Assembly: GCA_031418715.1 (NCBI GenBank)
Contig: JANOJL010000023.1
Span: forward strand, 31,708 to 95,707
From: JANMDU01 sp031418715
GTDB taxonomy: Bacteria > Pseudomonadota > Gammaproteobacteria > Burkholderiales > Burkholderiaceae_C
DNA: 64,000 nucleotides
Direction: 5' to 3'
Both the position numbers and the translations under genes were made by a program. Under the pieces are notes generated by a model. It saw only the letters and a program-made list of their open reading frames with translations. It ran no database searches and was not told the DNA's origin. Positions 42,932 through 51,830 of the stretch are shown piece by piece; the first letter of the stretch is position 1, and the number at the start of each line of letters is the position of its first letter.

Positions 42932-43096
42932 GGTGAAATTATGCTGCATGCAAAAAGTGCTATAGTTTCGGTATCGCGGATTTGTAGTCAAGAGTGACAC
43001 CGCCCAAGAATCCCGGCCTCGGCAATTGTCGTTTTCCGGTTCACCTTCCCCCTAGATTTTTTCTCAACTCCAGTCACATTTTTTTGTGGAGTCTCC

Positions 43097-44359
43097 ATGC
43101 ATTTAAACGAACTCAAAGTCCAACACGTCTCCCTCTTGGTTAACGAAGCGGAAGCTCTCGGCATTGAAAACCCAGGCCGCTTGCGCAAGCAAGAGCTGAT
43201 GTTTGCCATCATCAAAGCCCGCGCCAAAAATGGCGAATTGGTGGAAGCTGATGGCGTGCTCGAAGTCTTGCCCGATGGCTTTGGCTTTCTGCGCAACCCG
43301 GAAGCCGATTACACCGCCAGCACCGACGACATCTACATTTCTCCTAGCCAAGTGCGTCGTTTCAATCTGCACACCGGCGACATGATCGAAGGCGAAGTGC
43401 GGATTCCAAAAGAAGGCGAGCGCTACTTTGCTTTGAACAAGCTGGACAAGGTCAACGGCGATCTACCCGAGAAAAACAAACACAAAGTGATGTTTGAAAA
43501 CTTGACGCCGCTGTTTCCCAATGTGCAAATGAAACTTGAGCGCGACATCAAAAGCGAAGAGAACATCACAGGTCGCGTGATTGACCTGATTGCTCCGTTT
43601 GGCAAAGGCCAGCGTGCGCTGCTTGTGGCCTCGCCCAAGAGCGGCAAGACGGTGATGATGCAGCACATTGCGCATGCGATTACCGCCAATTACCCCGATG
43701 TGCATTTGATGGTGTTGCTCGTTGACGAGCGCCCTGAAGAGGTGACCGAGATGCAGCGCAGCGTGCGCGGCGAAGTGATTGCATCGACCTTTGATGAGCC
43801 AGCTGCGCGCCATGTGCACGTGGCTGAAATGGTCATCGAACGTGCCAAGCGCTTGGTCGAACTCAAAAAAGACGTGGTGATTTTGCTCGATTCGATCACT
43901 CGGCTTGCGCGTGCCTACAACAACGTGGTGCAAAGCTCGGGTAAGGTGCTCTCAGGCGGTGTGGATGCGAATGCGTTGCAACGCCCCAAGCGCTTCTTTG
44001 GCGCAGCGCGCAATATTGAAGAGGGCGGCTCGCTCACGATCATTGCCACTGCCCTGGTGGATACTGGCTCAAAGATGGATGAAGTGATCTTTGAGGAATT
44101 CAAAGGCACGGGTAACAGTGAGGTTCATCTCTCTCGCCGCTTGTACGAGAAGCGCGTGTTTCCTGCGATTGCGCTGTCATCTTCTGGCACGCGACGCGAG
44201 GAACTGCTGCTCTCGCCTGAGGTTTTACAAAAAACGCGTATCTTGCGTTCCTTCTTGTTCAACATGGATGAGATCGAGAGCATGGAGCTGATTCAGAAGA
44301 AGATGAAGTCAACGAAGAACAATTCGGAATTCTTTGAAGAAATGCGGCGCGGAGGGTAG
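43097..44359 (+). CDS. rho: Transcription termination factor Rho
   Basis: 420 residues, usual length. Order: N-terminal helical domain, cold-shock RNA-binding domain (LEVLPDGFGFLRNPEADY), then the RecA-like motor with Walker A ASPKSGKT (about 178-185), the Q loop LVDERPEEVTEM and R loop RLARAYNNVVQSSGKVLSGGVD. The RNA-binding cold-shock patch is intact. GGAG precedes the ATG. The 165-base leader is a likely site of autoregulation. Ends with a typical intrinsic terminator. Confidence 0.97.
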   Translation: MHLNELKVQHVSLLVNEAEALGIENPGRLRKQELMFAIIKARAKNGELVEADGVLEVLPDGFGFLRNPEADYTASTDDIYISPSQVRRFNLHTGDMIEGEVRIPKEGERYFALNKLDKVNGDLPEKNKHKVMFENLTPLFPNVQMKLERDIKSEENITGRVIDLIAPFGKGQRALLVASPKSGKTVMMQHIAHAITANYPDVHLMVLLVDERPEEVTEMQRSVRGEVIASTFDEPAARHVHVAEMVIERAKRLVELKKDVVILLDSITRLARAYNNVVQSSGKVLSGGVDANALQRPKRFFGAARNIEEGGSLTIIATALVDTGSKMDEVIFEEFKGTGNSEVHLSRRLYEKRVFPAIALSSSGTRREELLLSPEVLQKTRILRSFLFNMDEIESMELIQKKMKSTKNNSEFFEEMRRGG

Positions 44360-44361
44360 TT

Positions 44362-44410
44362 TGCTTCGTATTTGATAGCAAACTATGACCGTTTTATAAC
44401 GGAAGAAGGC
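44362..44410 (+). repeat. Palindrome-headed repeat element, copy 14
   Basis: Forward orientation, short: TATTTGATAGCAAACTATGA, CCGTTTTATAACGG, AAGAAGGC. Begins just after the rho stop and runs into the rho terminator. Confidence 0.65.
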
Positions 44411-44432
44411 ACTTTTCAGTGCCTTCTTTTTT
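44403..44432 (+). terminator. Intrinsic terminator after rho
   Basis: AAGAAGGCACT-TTTC-AGTGCCTTCTT followed by T residues. Confidence 0.9.
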
Positions 44433-44433
44433 G

Positions 44434-44644
44434 TGTGTTTGTGATGTGTGGGTTGGCGCTCTAGGGTTTGTGGGTAGTGCGCGACTGTTTTGATGGGTTG
44501 GTACGCGACCTGAATGTCTGTGACTTTCGTTGCGCGCCACCGTGTCTGCGCCAGCAAACCTTTTGAGATACGACAAACTAGGCGCGAAGTCTTCCGCGAA
44601 CTATCAGGCAGAGCCGCCTCACCCAGAGAGTCATCTTCAGCAAG
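44434..44644. other. Intergenic stretch without a recognised gene
   Basis: GC-moderate sequence between the rho terminator and repeat copy 15. Minus-strand frames give peptides with no recognised family. Confidence 0.4.
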
Positions 44645-44699
44645 CAATTGATATCAAATCAATAGCAAACTAAGCTCAATTTATAACGGCAAGAAGCAC
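44645..44699 (+). repeat. Palindrome-headed repeat element, copy 15
   Basis: Forward orientation: ATTGATATCAAATCAATAGC, AAACTAAGCTCAATTTATAA, CGGCAAGAAGC. Lies 21 bases before the sterol desaturase gene. Confidence 0.8.
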
Positions 44700-44720
44700 A
44701 AAAAACCTATAATTCGCAGC

Positions 44721-45692
44721 ATGGATGCCCTAATCAATCACCTGATAGATGCTTTCGCGCAAGCGCAGCAATGGCTCTTTGAAAGTGCGGTACAACCCAT
44801 CATGTATGCCGCTGGAATCGGAGGCTTGCTGGAAGATGGTTTCACAGCGACGGGTTGGTTTTTGGTGGGCGTCATACAACTCGTGGTCTTGATCGCGATC
44901 ATCGCCCCGCTACAAAAGTGGCGACCCGTCGAAGCCGTGACGGATCGCGCCACCATCCGTACCGATATTCTCTACACCCTGATTCATCGCCTGGGGCTGT
45001 TTCGTGTCGCACTTTTCTTCGCTGTGGATCCGCTGTTGGACGAAGCGGTGAGTGCGCTTCGCATGCAAGGCGTGGGTAGTTTTCATTTGGATCAATGGTT
45101 AGCCAGCAGTATCGGTTGGGACAACGCTTTGCTTGGTTTTCTCGCCTATTTGATTGTGTTTGATTTCTTTGATTATTGGATTCATCGAGGCCAGCATGGC
45201 TTGAATTGGTGGTGGCAACTTCACAGCCTGCACCATGCGCAGCGGCAGATGACGATGTGGAGCGACAACCGGAATCATCTGCTGGATGATGCGCTACGCG
45301 ACACGATTTTGGTGGCGGTGGGTATCGCAGTGGGCATTGCGCCCGGGCAGTTTGTGGCACTCGTGGCGCTCACGCAGTTGTCGGAGAGTTTTCAACATGC
45401 GAATGTGCGCGTGTGGTTTGGCGCTCTAGGTGAGCGCCTCTGGGTGAGCCCGCGTTTTCATCGTTTGCACCATGCCGTGGGCATTGGCCATGAATCGCCC
45501 ACTCGCGTTTTAGGCGGCCACAATTTCGGTGTGCTCCTGCCTTGGTGGGACATCTTGTTTCGCACGGGCAATTTCGAGAAGCGCTTCGATGCCACAGGCG
45601 TGCGCGATCAAATCGAGCAAGGCCGCAACTATGGCGCGGGCTTTTGGCAGCAGCAATGGCTGGGCTTGAAGCGGCTGGCTGGCAAGGCTTGA
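44721..45692 (+). CDS. Membrane fatty acid hydroxylase / sterol desaturase-like protein
   Basis: 323 residues with at least four hydrophobic segments. Histidine clusters for a di-iron centre: DYWIHRGQH, LHSLHHAQRQMTMWSDNRNH, FHRLHHAVGIGH. The family hydroxylates or desaturates lipids in the membrane. Substrate unknown. The trmJ-like gene starts six bases after its stop. Confidence 0.87.
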   Translation: MDALINHLIDAFAQAQQWLFESAVQPIMYAAGIGGLLEDGFTATGWFLVGVIQLVVLIAIIAPLQKWRPVEAVTDRATIRTDILYTLIHRLGLFRVALFFAVDPLLDEAVSALRMQGVGSFHLDQWLASSIGWDNALLGFLAYLIVFDFFDYWIHRGQHGLNWWWQLHSLHHAQRQMTMWSDNRNHLLDDALRDTILVAVGIAVGIAPGQFVALVALTQLSESFQHANVRVWFGALGERLWVSPRFHRLHHAVGIGHESPTRVLGGHNFGVLLPWWDILFRTGNFEKRFDATGVRDQIEQGRNYGAGFWQQQWLGLKRLAGKA

Positions 45693-45697
45693 GTGCC

Positions 45698-46546
45698 ATG
45701 GCGCGCTTCATCCTGATCCAGCCTTCTCATAACGGCAATGTCGGCGCTGCAGCGCGGGCGATGAAGACGATGGGCTTTGATGATCTGTGGTTGATCGCGC
45801 CGCGTGATCCGAAGGTGCTCAATCGGGATGAGACGATTCAACGTGCGAGTGGCGCGACCGACGTGTTGGCCAAGACGCAGATTGCGGCGACACTGGATGA
45901 AGCGCTGGCTGGCGTGAGCCATCTTTGCGCCACAGCGATGACGGCGAGGGACTTTGGGCCGAAGACTTATTCGCCACGCAACTATTTTGAATTGCTATCA
46001 AAAGGTGAGCACTCTAAGCGAGATTTACAACGGGTAGAAGCCAATTTGGTTCAAAAAAATGATCTGCAAATCGCCTTCCTCTTTGGCACTGAACGCTTTG
46101 GCATGCGCAATGAAGATGTGTACCGCTGCCATGCCGCTTTACAAATCCCTACCAATCCGCAATACGGTTCGCTCAATCTGGCCTCTGCTGTGCAGTTGAT
46201 TGCGTATGAATGGCGGCTCGTTATCGGGTGGCCAGAGACGATGCGAAGCGAAGCCAACGATTCGGAGGCTGCCTCGCCCAGCCGACTCGCCGATGCAGCC
46301 GCTGTGGGCGGTGCGTTGAGCCATTGGGAGCAGGCGCTCGTGCATCTGAATTTTCTAGATCCGCAAGCGCCGAAAAAACTCATGCCGCGTTTGAATGATT
46401 TGTTCAACCGTGCGGGGCTGCGCGAGGAAGAAGTTCATATCTTGCGCGGGATTGCCAAAGCGATGTTGGAAGCTTCGCCGAAGCGCGGGAGCGCGGGTCC
46501 GGCCAGAGATCAAGCCCCCGGCGCAGCAAAGCGCAAACCTGAGTAA
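45698..46546 (+). CDS. trmJ: tRNA (Cm32/Um32) 2'-O-methyltransferase TrmJ
   Basis: 282 residues from the ATG at 45698, which gives the family start MARFILIQPSHNGNVGAAAR. The SPOUT knot region is FLFGTERFGMRNEDVYRC then IPTNPQYGSLNLASAVQL, as in TrmJ/LasT proteins using S-adenosylmethionine. A palindromic repeat element adds about 20 residues at 98-118 (LLSKGEHSKRDLQRVEANL), just before the knot. The extended C-terminus (HWEQALVHLNFLDPQAPKK) is the normal TrmJ helical tail. Confidence 0.9.
   Translation: MARFILIQPSHNGNVGAAARAMKTMGFDDLWLIAPRDPKVLNRDETIQRASGATDVLAKTQIAATLDEALAGVSHLCATAMTARDFGPKTYSPRNYFELLSKGEHSKRDLQRVEANLVQKNDLQIAFLFGTERFGMRNEDVYRCHAALQIPTNPQYGSLNLASAVQLIAYEWRLVIGWPETMRSEANDSEAASPSRLADAAAVGGALSHWEQALVHLNFLDPQAPKKLMPRLNDLFNRAGLREEEVHILRGIAKAMLEASPKRGSAGPARDQAPGAAKRKPE
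45991..46050 (+). repeat. Palindrome-headed repeat element, copy 16 (inside trmJ)
   Basis: Forward orientation: TTGCTATCAAAAGGTGAGC, ACTCTAAGCGAGATTTACAA, CGGGTAGAAGCCAATTTGG. In frame with trmJ. Confidence 0.8.
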
Positions 46547-46563
46547 AAAGTTAAACTATTCCC

Positions 46564-47343
46564 ATGTTTTCCAGAATCCAAGCTGACATTGATTGCATCC
46601 TTGAGCGCGACCCCGCAGCGCGCAGCCGTTTTGAGGTGCTTACCTGTTATCCGGGCTTGCATGCGTTGATCTTGCATCGGCTCGCGCATGGCTGCTGGAC
46701 GCGTGGTTTCAAATGGCTGGGGCGTTTTGTTTCGCAGCTCTCGCGTTGGTTCACTGGCATTGAAATTCACCCCGGCGCGGTGATTGGCGATCGCGTTTTT
46801 TTTGACCACGCGATGGGCGTGGTGGTGGGCGAGACGGCAGAAATTGGCGATGGATGCACCATTTACCAAGGCGTCACTTTAGGCGGCACATCGCTCTACA
46901 AAGGTGCGAAGCGCCATCCGACTTTGGGAAAAAACGTGGTGGTGAGCGCGGGTGCCAAGGTGCTGGGCGGCTTCATTGTGGGCGATGGCGCGAAGATTGG
47001 CAGCAACGCGGTGGTGATCAAACCGGTGCCGCCGGGTGCGACAGCCGTTGGCATTCCAGCGCGCATCATTCCGTCGAAAGAGGGCGTGAGCGCGGACGTG
47101 ACGACCGGTTCAGCCGCTGATCCAAAATTCTCCGCTTACGGCATCACGCAAGACGACGATCCCTTGAGCTTAGCGATGCGCGGGTTGATTGACAACGCTT
47201 CGAGCCAAGAGGATCAAATTGCGTTGCTCTGGCAGGCGATTGAAAAACTCTCGACAGCGCATGCCGTGCCTGATTACGTGCCTGCTCATCCTGCCTCTGA
47301 TAAGTTGGATGCTAAGAAACTCAACGAGTTGGTTGGGAAGTGA
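46564..47343 (+). CDS. cysE: Serine O-acetyltransferase
   Basis: 259 residues. A helical N-terminal domain is followed by left-handed beta-helix hexapeptide repeats: IEIHPGAVIGDRVFFDHAMG, VVVGETAEIGDGCTIYQGVT, KRHPTLGKNVVVSAGAKVLG. The key His/Asp residues (DHAMGVVVGETA and HPTLG) are present. It makes O-acetylserine, the precursor of cysteine. It begins 17 bases after trmJ; trmJ-cysE neighbourhoods are common in proteobacteria. Confidence 0.94.
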   Translation: MFSRIQADIDCILERDPAARSRFEVLTCYPGLHALILHRLAHGCWTRGFKWLGRFVSQLSRWFTGIEIHPGAVIGDRVFFDHAMGVVVGETAEIGDGCTIYQGVTLGGTSLYKGAKRHPTLGKNVVVSAGAKVLGGFIVGDGAKIGSNAVVIKPVPPGATAVGIPARIIPSKEGVSADVTTGSAADPKFSAYGITQDDDPLSLAMRGLIDNASSQEDQIALLWQAIEKLSTAHAVPDYVPAHPASDKLDAKKLNELVGK

Positions 47344-47425
47344 TTTTTAAGCCTTTTATGGCTTTAGGTGTTATATTTCTTACGCTTCTTGCTATTGAAT
47401 TGGTAGTGCTCTGCAGATTTTTTCT
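47344..47425. repeat. Palindrome-headed repeat element, copy 17
   Basis: Reverse tail AAGCCTTTTATGGCTTTAGG and TTATATTTCTTACGC lead into the head TTGCTATTGAATTGGTAG, which continues as TGCTCTGCAG in forward sense. May be two copies sharing a head. Confidence 0.6.
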
Positions 47426-47649
47426 TCAGATAAAACAGCTCTGCGTGGGCGAGCATACGCCGCGCTCATGATCTCTGCTTGTGAGAGTGGCGACACTTGG
47501 CGCCTGATTGATTTTCGCAGCACAGGACAGGTCAAGCGCGACAGCGTTTCACATCATCGTTTCAGGCGACGCGTCTCGCCAAATTTCCGAGCAGGAAGCA
47601 TGAGCTTGCCCGAATAAGCTTCCCGCAGGTTATAAGAGCGCCAAAGACA
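47344..47649. other. Intergenic region between convergent cysE and the LysM/FecR gene
   Basis: Contains repeat copy 17 at its left end. The remaining 220 bases show no convincing gene, promoter or terminator. Confidence 0.4.
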
Positions 47650-49137
47650 TCAACGCACCTGCAGCAAAGCCCCAGTCAACCCAAACACCGTGCTTCCCCA
47701 ATTCGCTGGTAATTCCAGCGAATAAACAGCGCTGCTCCCCGCCACACCGAGCGGTGACGTGCCCACAAAACGCACAAAGCGGCGTTGCCCCGCTGCGACG
47801 TCTTTCAGAATCACGGTGGAATCAGCCTGCAAAGCCAAAGTCTGCAAACCCTGCGTCATCGCCGCATCTTGCGCCACTTGAATTTGCATGCTGCGAGGTG
47901 CATCCAAGCTCGATGTATTCACGCGCAGCAACACGCCCTCTGGCACAAAGTCTGCCGTGGCTGCAATATTGATTTCGCGCACCCAAATCAAAGAGACAGG
48001 CGCAGCAGCAATATCAATCCGTCGCACTGCGTTGTAGCCCTCAATGCCCGAAGCATCCACACCGCGCACACGAGCGAAATAATTGCCATTGGGAGCAGCG
48101 GCCAGATTGATCGCATTGCTGGCGGATTTCGTGTCAAACACAATTTGTGAAAAAGCAGGATCTTGTGCCAACTCAGCCCGATATGCAGCCGCGCCATTCA
48201 ACGCGCCCACTGTCCAAGAAGCTTGCTGGCCTTCAGATCCGTTGCTTTGTGCACGCTCCACACGCGCGGGCAATGCGCTTTCAGGCAGCGCAGGCAAAAG
48301 CGCCACCACCCTGATGTCGCGTTCATTCGGTTTGATCGCCACACCAAAGCCGCCGCCCACATCCGCGCCAACAGCTTGCGCGGAATTGTCGGCCCGCACA
48401 TTGCCTTCGAGCACTTCAGTGCGAGCTGTGCGGGTGGCAGGATCTTCATACGCCACGCGAAACTGCGTGCCGCGCACACCAACCACGGAGGTCGGCGTGA
48501 CCACATTCAGCGGCTGATTGCGCTTAGCCGCTTTGTCCGCAGCAATATCCAACACGCCTTCCACCAAGCGAATCGCGCCTGAAAACCAAGTCGTTGAAAT
48601 GCTGCTGGCTGGGTCTTTCATCGCGTAGCCATGCTGCGTCGCGACTTCAGCCAACGTGCGCGGCATCAGCTGTACTGTGGAACCGTCCGACATTTTGACC
48701 ACAGCCGAGCTACCCGCTGCCGTTTGCACGCGAGCGCCTTCTGGCACAGTCGCGCCCGCTTGCGCCACTGCGCCATTGATCGTCACGGTGCCATTGGCGC
48801 TTTGCAGCACGCCGCTGGTAGCCAGCTTAGGTTGATTGGCGAAATTGATCATGCTGCGCGGCACATCGAGCACCAAGCCGGGGTTGATCAAATTGGGATT
48901 TTTCAAGGCATTCAGTCGCGCCAACGCATTCCATTTTTTTGGATCAGCCAGCAGATTGCGCGAGAGCGCCTGCAAAGTGTCGCCCTGCTTGACGGTGTAG
49001 GTGATGAAAGGCTCGGTGTGTTTGTCCATCGCAGCCCAAGCGCCAGGTGCTGAGAGGCAGATCAAAGCAGTCGCAGACGCTATCAAATATGTAGCGCGTT
49101 GCGCAGGTTTCATAACGGCGACCAGCATTTTTTTCAT
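47650..49137 (-). CDS. Exported LysM and FecR domain protein
   Basis: 495 residues from ATG 49137 (a GTG at 49161 is also possible). Signal peptide about 1-28, then a LysM domain (about 38-85: TYTVKQGDTLQALSRNLLAD, NPNLINPGLVLDVP) for peptidoglycan binding, a FecR domain (about 95-235; TAAGSSAVVKMSDGSTVQLM, VVTPTSVVGVRGTQFRVAYE) and Ig/fibronectin-like repeats to the end. Similar proteins occur beside adenylate/guanylate cyclase-type CHASE2 sensors; none is in this window. The signal peptide is mostly encoded by a palindromic repeat element. Confidence 0.82.
   Translation of the reverse strand: MKKMLVAVMKPAQRATYLIASATALICLSAPGAWAAMDKHTEPFITYTVKQGDTLQALSRNLLADPKKWNALARLNALKNPNLINPGLVLDVPRSMINFANQPKLATSGVLQSANGTVTINGAVAQAGATVPEGARVQTAAGSSAVVKMSDGSTVQLMPRTLAEVATQHGYAMKDPASSISTTWFSGAIRLVEGVLDIAADKAAKRNQPLNVVTPTSVVGVRGTQFRVAYEDPATRTARTEVLEGNVRADNSAQAVGADVGGGFGVAIKPNERDIRVVALLPALPESALPARVERAQSNGSEGQQASWTVGALNGAAAYRAELAQDPAFSQIVFDTKSASNAINLAAAPNGNYFARVRGVDASGIEGYNAVRRIDIAAAPVSLIWVREINIAATADFVPEGVLLRVNTSSLDAPRSMQIQVAQDAAMTQGLQTLALQADSTVILKDVAAGQRRFVRFVGTSPLGVAGSSAVYSLELPANWGSTVFGLTGALLQVR
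49078..49130 (+). repeat. Palindrome-headed repeat element, copy 18 (signal peptide of LysM/FecR protein)
   Basis: Forward orientation on plus: CGCTATCAAATATGTAGC, GCGTTGCGCAGGTTTCATAA, CGGCGACCAGCATT. Read on minus it encodes LVAVMKPAQRATYLIAS. Confidence 0.8.
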
Positions 49138-49188
49138 AATTATCCAAGAACTAACAATCACACCTTAATTGAAGCACGCTTTGCGCAT

Positions 49189-49788
49189 TTAGGGTGGTGT
49201 TGCAGCCCTAATTGCAACTCTCATTGCTGATTTAGGCCGAAACACTTTGCAAACATCCTCATGCGTCTCGATATACGGCCCGCCAATCAAATCAATGCAA
49301 TACGGCACGGCTGCAAAAATACCCGCTACTGCATTGTCCCCGGCTTTGATGCCCTCTAACGTCTCAGCAATGGCTTTCGGTTGACCGGGTAAATTGATAA
49401 TGAGACTTCTGTCACGAACCACGGCGCATTGGCGCGACAGAATTGCCGTGGGCACGAATTTCAAGCTGATTTGGCGCATCTGCTCGCCAAAGCCCGGCAT
49501 CTCCTTGTGCGCCACGGCCAGCGTGGCTTCGGGCGTCACATCGCGCAGCGCAGGGCCCGTGCCGCCGGTGGTGAGCACCAGCGAGCAGCCCGAATCCACC
49601 AACTCGATCAACGCTTGGCTGATCCCCGGCGCTTCATCAGGAATCAAACGCGCCTCAAATGTGATCGGATTCTTCAGCGCCTTGGTCAACCAATCTTTCA
49701 AAGCAGGCAAGCCTTTGTCTTCATACACACCTGTGCTCGCGCGGTCACTGATGGAGACAATGCCGATTTTTACGGGGTCAAAAGTCAT
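49189..49788 (-). CDS. mog: Molybdopterin adenylyltransferase (MogA/MoaB type)
   Basis: 199 residues from the ATG at 49788. Motifs: KIGIVSISDRASTGVYEDKG, LVLTTGGTGPALRDVTPEAT, SRQCAVVRDRSLIINLPGQP and PYCIDLIGGPYIETHE. It adenylates molybdopterin before molybdenum insertion, relevant to a cell that uses nitrate reductase. Follows darP by 16 bases. Confidence 0.92.
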   Translation of the reverse strand: MTFDPVKIGIVSISDRASTGVYEDKGLPALKDWLTKALKNPITFEARLIPDEAPGISQALIELVDSGCSLVLTTGGTGPALRDVTPEATLAVAHKEMPGFGEQMRQISLKFVPTAILSRQCAVVRDRSLIINLPGQPKAIAETLEGIKAGDNAVAGIFAAVPYCIDLIGGPYIETHEDVCKVFRPKSAMRVAIRAATPP

Positions 49789-49804
49789 GCTTTCTTTGTC
49801 TTTC

Positions 49805-50458
49805 TTACTCGTCTGAATCTTCATCGTCATCTGCATCTTCGTCATCCATATCTTCCCCCGCCTTCGCCTGCATCGCCGTCTTCACCAGTTGAAATATCTC
49901 GCGATAGGTTTTGGCTTGGCGTTGGGCTTCTCCTGCACCCGCGTCGGGCACGATGGCCTTTTTCGCCTGGCGGATGAGGGAGCGCAGGTGTTGCGTGTCG
50001 GTCTCGGGGAATTCATCCATCCATTTTTGGAACGCGGTTTCCACAGCGACAAGATCGTCGCGCCATTTTTCGGCACGGTGCAGCATCAGCGTTTCTGTGG
50101 CGCTGCCTTTTTTAGCAGCTGTCACGGCGGCTTGAATCGGCTCGGGATCAACCTTGCGCATCAGCTTACCGATGTATTGCATCTGACGGCGCTTGCCTTC
50201 AAAGTTCGTGATGCGCTTTGCCTCTGCGATGGCATCGAAAAGCTTTTCTGGCAATTCTAATTTTGCAAGCCGAGCCACAGGCAAATCGAGCAATTGAATG
50301 CCGAGCTTTTGCAACGCATCGCTTTCTGCTTTGGCTTTGCTTCTGCTGCCATCGAATTCAGCTTTCAGCTCAACATCGAGCTCGCTGCCATCGGCTACGA
50401 ATTCGCCTTTGACGTAATAGCCGTTGGGGCCGCGCCCCGTTTTCGCGCCGCGCGTCAT
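49805..50458 (-). CDS. darP: Ribosome-associated protein DarP (YjgA, DUF615)
   Basis: 217 residues. DUF615 hallmarks: LQKLGIQLLDLPVARLAKLE, AKRITNFEGKRRQMQYIGKL, and DTQHLRSLIRQAKK, followed by a strongly acidic tail of Glu and Asp. DarP helps late assembly of the 50S subunit in Escherichia coli. The acidic C-terminal tail is longer than usual. Probably co-transcribed with the upstream tautomerase gene (four-base overlap) and with mog. Confidence 0.93.
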   Translation of the reverse strand: MTRGAKTGRGPNGYYVKGEFVADGSELDVELKAEFDGSRSKAKAESDALQKLGIQLLDLPVARLAKLELPEKLFDAIAEAKRITNFEGKRRQMQYIGKLMRKVDPEPIQAAVTAAKKGSATETLMLHRAEKWRDDLVAVETAFQKWMDEFPETDTQHLRSLIRQAKKAIVPDAGAGEAQRQAKTYREIFQLVKTAMQAKAGEDMDDEDADDDEDSDE

Positions 50459-50643
50459 TGTTTTTCAGACCACTGCACGCCACCCGTCGCCCAGTTTTGG
50501 CGCGGAATATCAAAGAGCAATATATCCACGCTCTCGGGCTTGGAGCCAAGCGAGTCGACCACGGCTTGGGTGAGCGCTTTGACGAGGGCGGTTTTCTGTT
50601 CAGGTGTGCGGCCTTCGAGCATTTCGACTTTGAGTGTGGGCAT
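50455..50643 (-). CDS. 4-oxalocrotonate tautomerase-like protein
   Basis: 62 residues from the ATG at 50643. The start MPTLKVEMLEGRTPEQK gives the N-terminal proline that acts as general base once Met is removed, and the length is that of the 4-oxalocrotonate tautomerase family. Substrate unknown. Overlaps darP by four bases. Confidence 0.85.
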   Translation of the reverse strand: MPTLKVEMLEGRTPEQKTALVKALTQAVVDSLGSKPESVDILLFDIPRQNWATGGVQWSEKQ

Positions 50644-50733
50644 CGGGTTTTCCTTGATAAATAGAGAGACTGTGCGCTGAACTTGGGGTTTCAACAAGGC
50701 TCATACAGCTGGATTATTTCACGGAGATCCAAT

Positions 50734-51648
50734 ATGCTCAAAACAACCAACCACACAAACAACGAAATTGCAGACGCTGCCAGCCTTTTAGACAGCCAAG
50801 CGGGTCAAGCGCCGAGCCGCCGCGCGGTGCTAAAAACCACTGCTATCGGGGTAGGCTACGCCACCACCACAGGCGCAGCGATTGCGCAAACCGCGATCAA
50901 AACCTCCTCTGAAGGTCTCACGGTAGGCGAGGTGATGATTGATGTGGCGGGCTTCAAAGTGCCGGCTTACGTGGCGCGACCTGCGGGCAAGGCGAATTTG
51001 CCTGTGGTCTTGGTGATTCAAGAGATTTTCGGGGTGCATGAATACATTGCCGATACCGCTCGCCGCTTTGCCAAAGCCGGTTATTTGGCGATTGCGCCAG
51101 AGCTGTATGCCCGCCAAGGCGATCCGACCAAATACAACGCGATCGCCGATTTGATCCGCGAGGTGGTCAGCAAAGTACCTGATGCGCAGGTGATGGCGGA
51201 TCTGGATGGCGTGACGGCTTGGGCTGGCAAAAACGGTGGCGATGCGAACAAAGTAGCGATCACTGGCTTTTGCTGGGGCGGCCGCATCACTTGGCTTTAT
51301 GCTGCACACAGCAAAAACGTCAAAGCGGGCGTGGCTTGGTATGGCCGCTTGGTCGGACAGCCATCCGAGCTGTCACCGAAAAACCCCATTGATTTGGTGA
51401 GCAGCATCAACGGTCCGGTGCTCGGCCTGTATGGCGGCGCAGACACAGGCATTCCTCTGGATACGGTGGAGAAGATGAAGGTTGCGCTCAAAGACGGAAG
51501 CGCAGCGGCCAAGAAGAGCGAATTCGTGGTGTATGACGGCGCGCCGCACGCTTTCCATGCGGATTACCGTCCCAGCTTCCGCGCTGAGCCTGCGGCAGAC
51601 GGCTGGAAGCGCTGCGTGGATTGGTTTAAGGCCAATGGCGTAGCTTGA
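50734..51648 (+). CDS. Dienelactone hydrolase family protein with twin-arginine signal
   Basis: 304 residues from the ATG at 50734 (ribosome-binding GGAG upstream). The N-terminal 50 residues hold a twin-arginine motif (PSRRAVLKTTAIGVGYA), so export is likely. The hydrolase domain has a Cys nucleophile in GFCWGGR (about 179), typical of dienelactone hydrolases, with aspartate and histidine later (GGADTGIP, YDGAPHAFHADYRPSF). Probably a carboxymethylenebutenolidase-like enzyme; real substrate unknown. Confidence 0.85.
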   Translation: MLKTTNHTNNEIADAASLLDSQAGQAPSRRAVLKTTAIGVGYATTTGAAIAQTAIKTSSEGLTVGEVMIDVAGFKVPAYVARPAGKANLPVVLVIQEIFGVHEYIADTARRFAKAGYLAIAPELYARQGDPTKYNAIADLIREVVSKVPDAQVMADLDGVTAWAGKNGGDANKVAITGFCWGGRITWLYAAHSKNVKAGVAWYGRLVGQPSELSPKNPIDLVSSINGPVLGLYGGADTGIPLDTVEKMKVALKDGSAAAKKSEFVVYDGAPHAFHADYRPSFRAEPAADGWKRCVDWFKANGVA

Positions 51649-51712
51649 TCAAGGCGAGGAGGCTTGACAGCTCGTGTAAGCTGGGAAATGAGAAGTTTTC
51701 TCAGGCTTTTTT

Positions 51713-51738
51713 AAAAAACCGCCTCAGGGTGGTTTTTT
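51713..51738 (+). terminator. Intrinsic terminator after the dienelactone hydrolase gene
   Basis: AAAAAACC-N10-GGTTTTTT, continuing into more T residues; usable on either strand. Confidence 0.75.
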
Positions 51739-51739
51739 T

Positions 51740-51800
51740 AAGTCAAATCGGCAGTTAGCCGTTATAGAATGTGCGCAGAGTGCTCATATTTTGATAGCGT
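51740..51800 (-). repeat. Palindrome-headed repeat element, copy 19
   Basis: Reverse orientation: AAGTCAAATCGGCAGTTAGC, CGTTATAGAATGTGCGCAGA, GTGCTCATATTTTGATAGC. Just upstream of the ZIP transporter gene. Confidence 0.85.
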
Positions 51801-51830
51801 TTGATCTGTTTCACTGAAGACGAAAATGTC

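Noticed and set aside
44434..44644. A minus-strand gene between rho and the desaturase
   Set aside because: Overlapping frames give basic peptides without family features, and the longest runs through the rho terminator.
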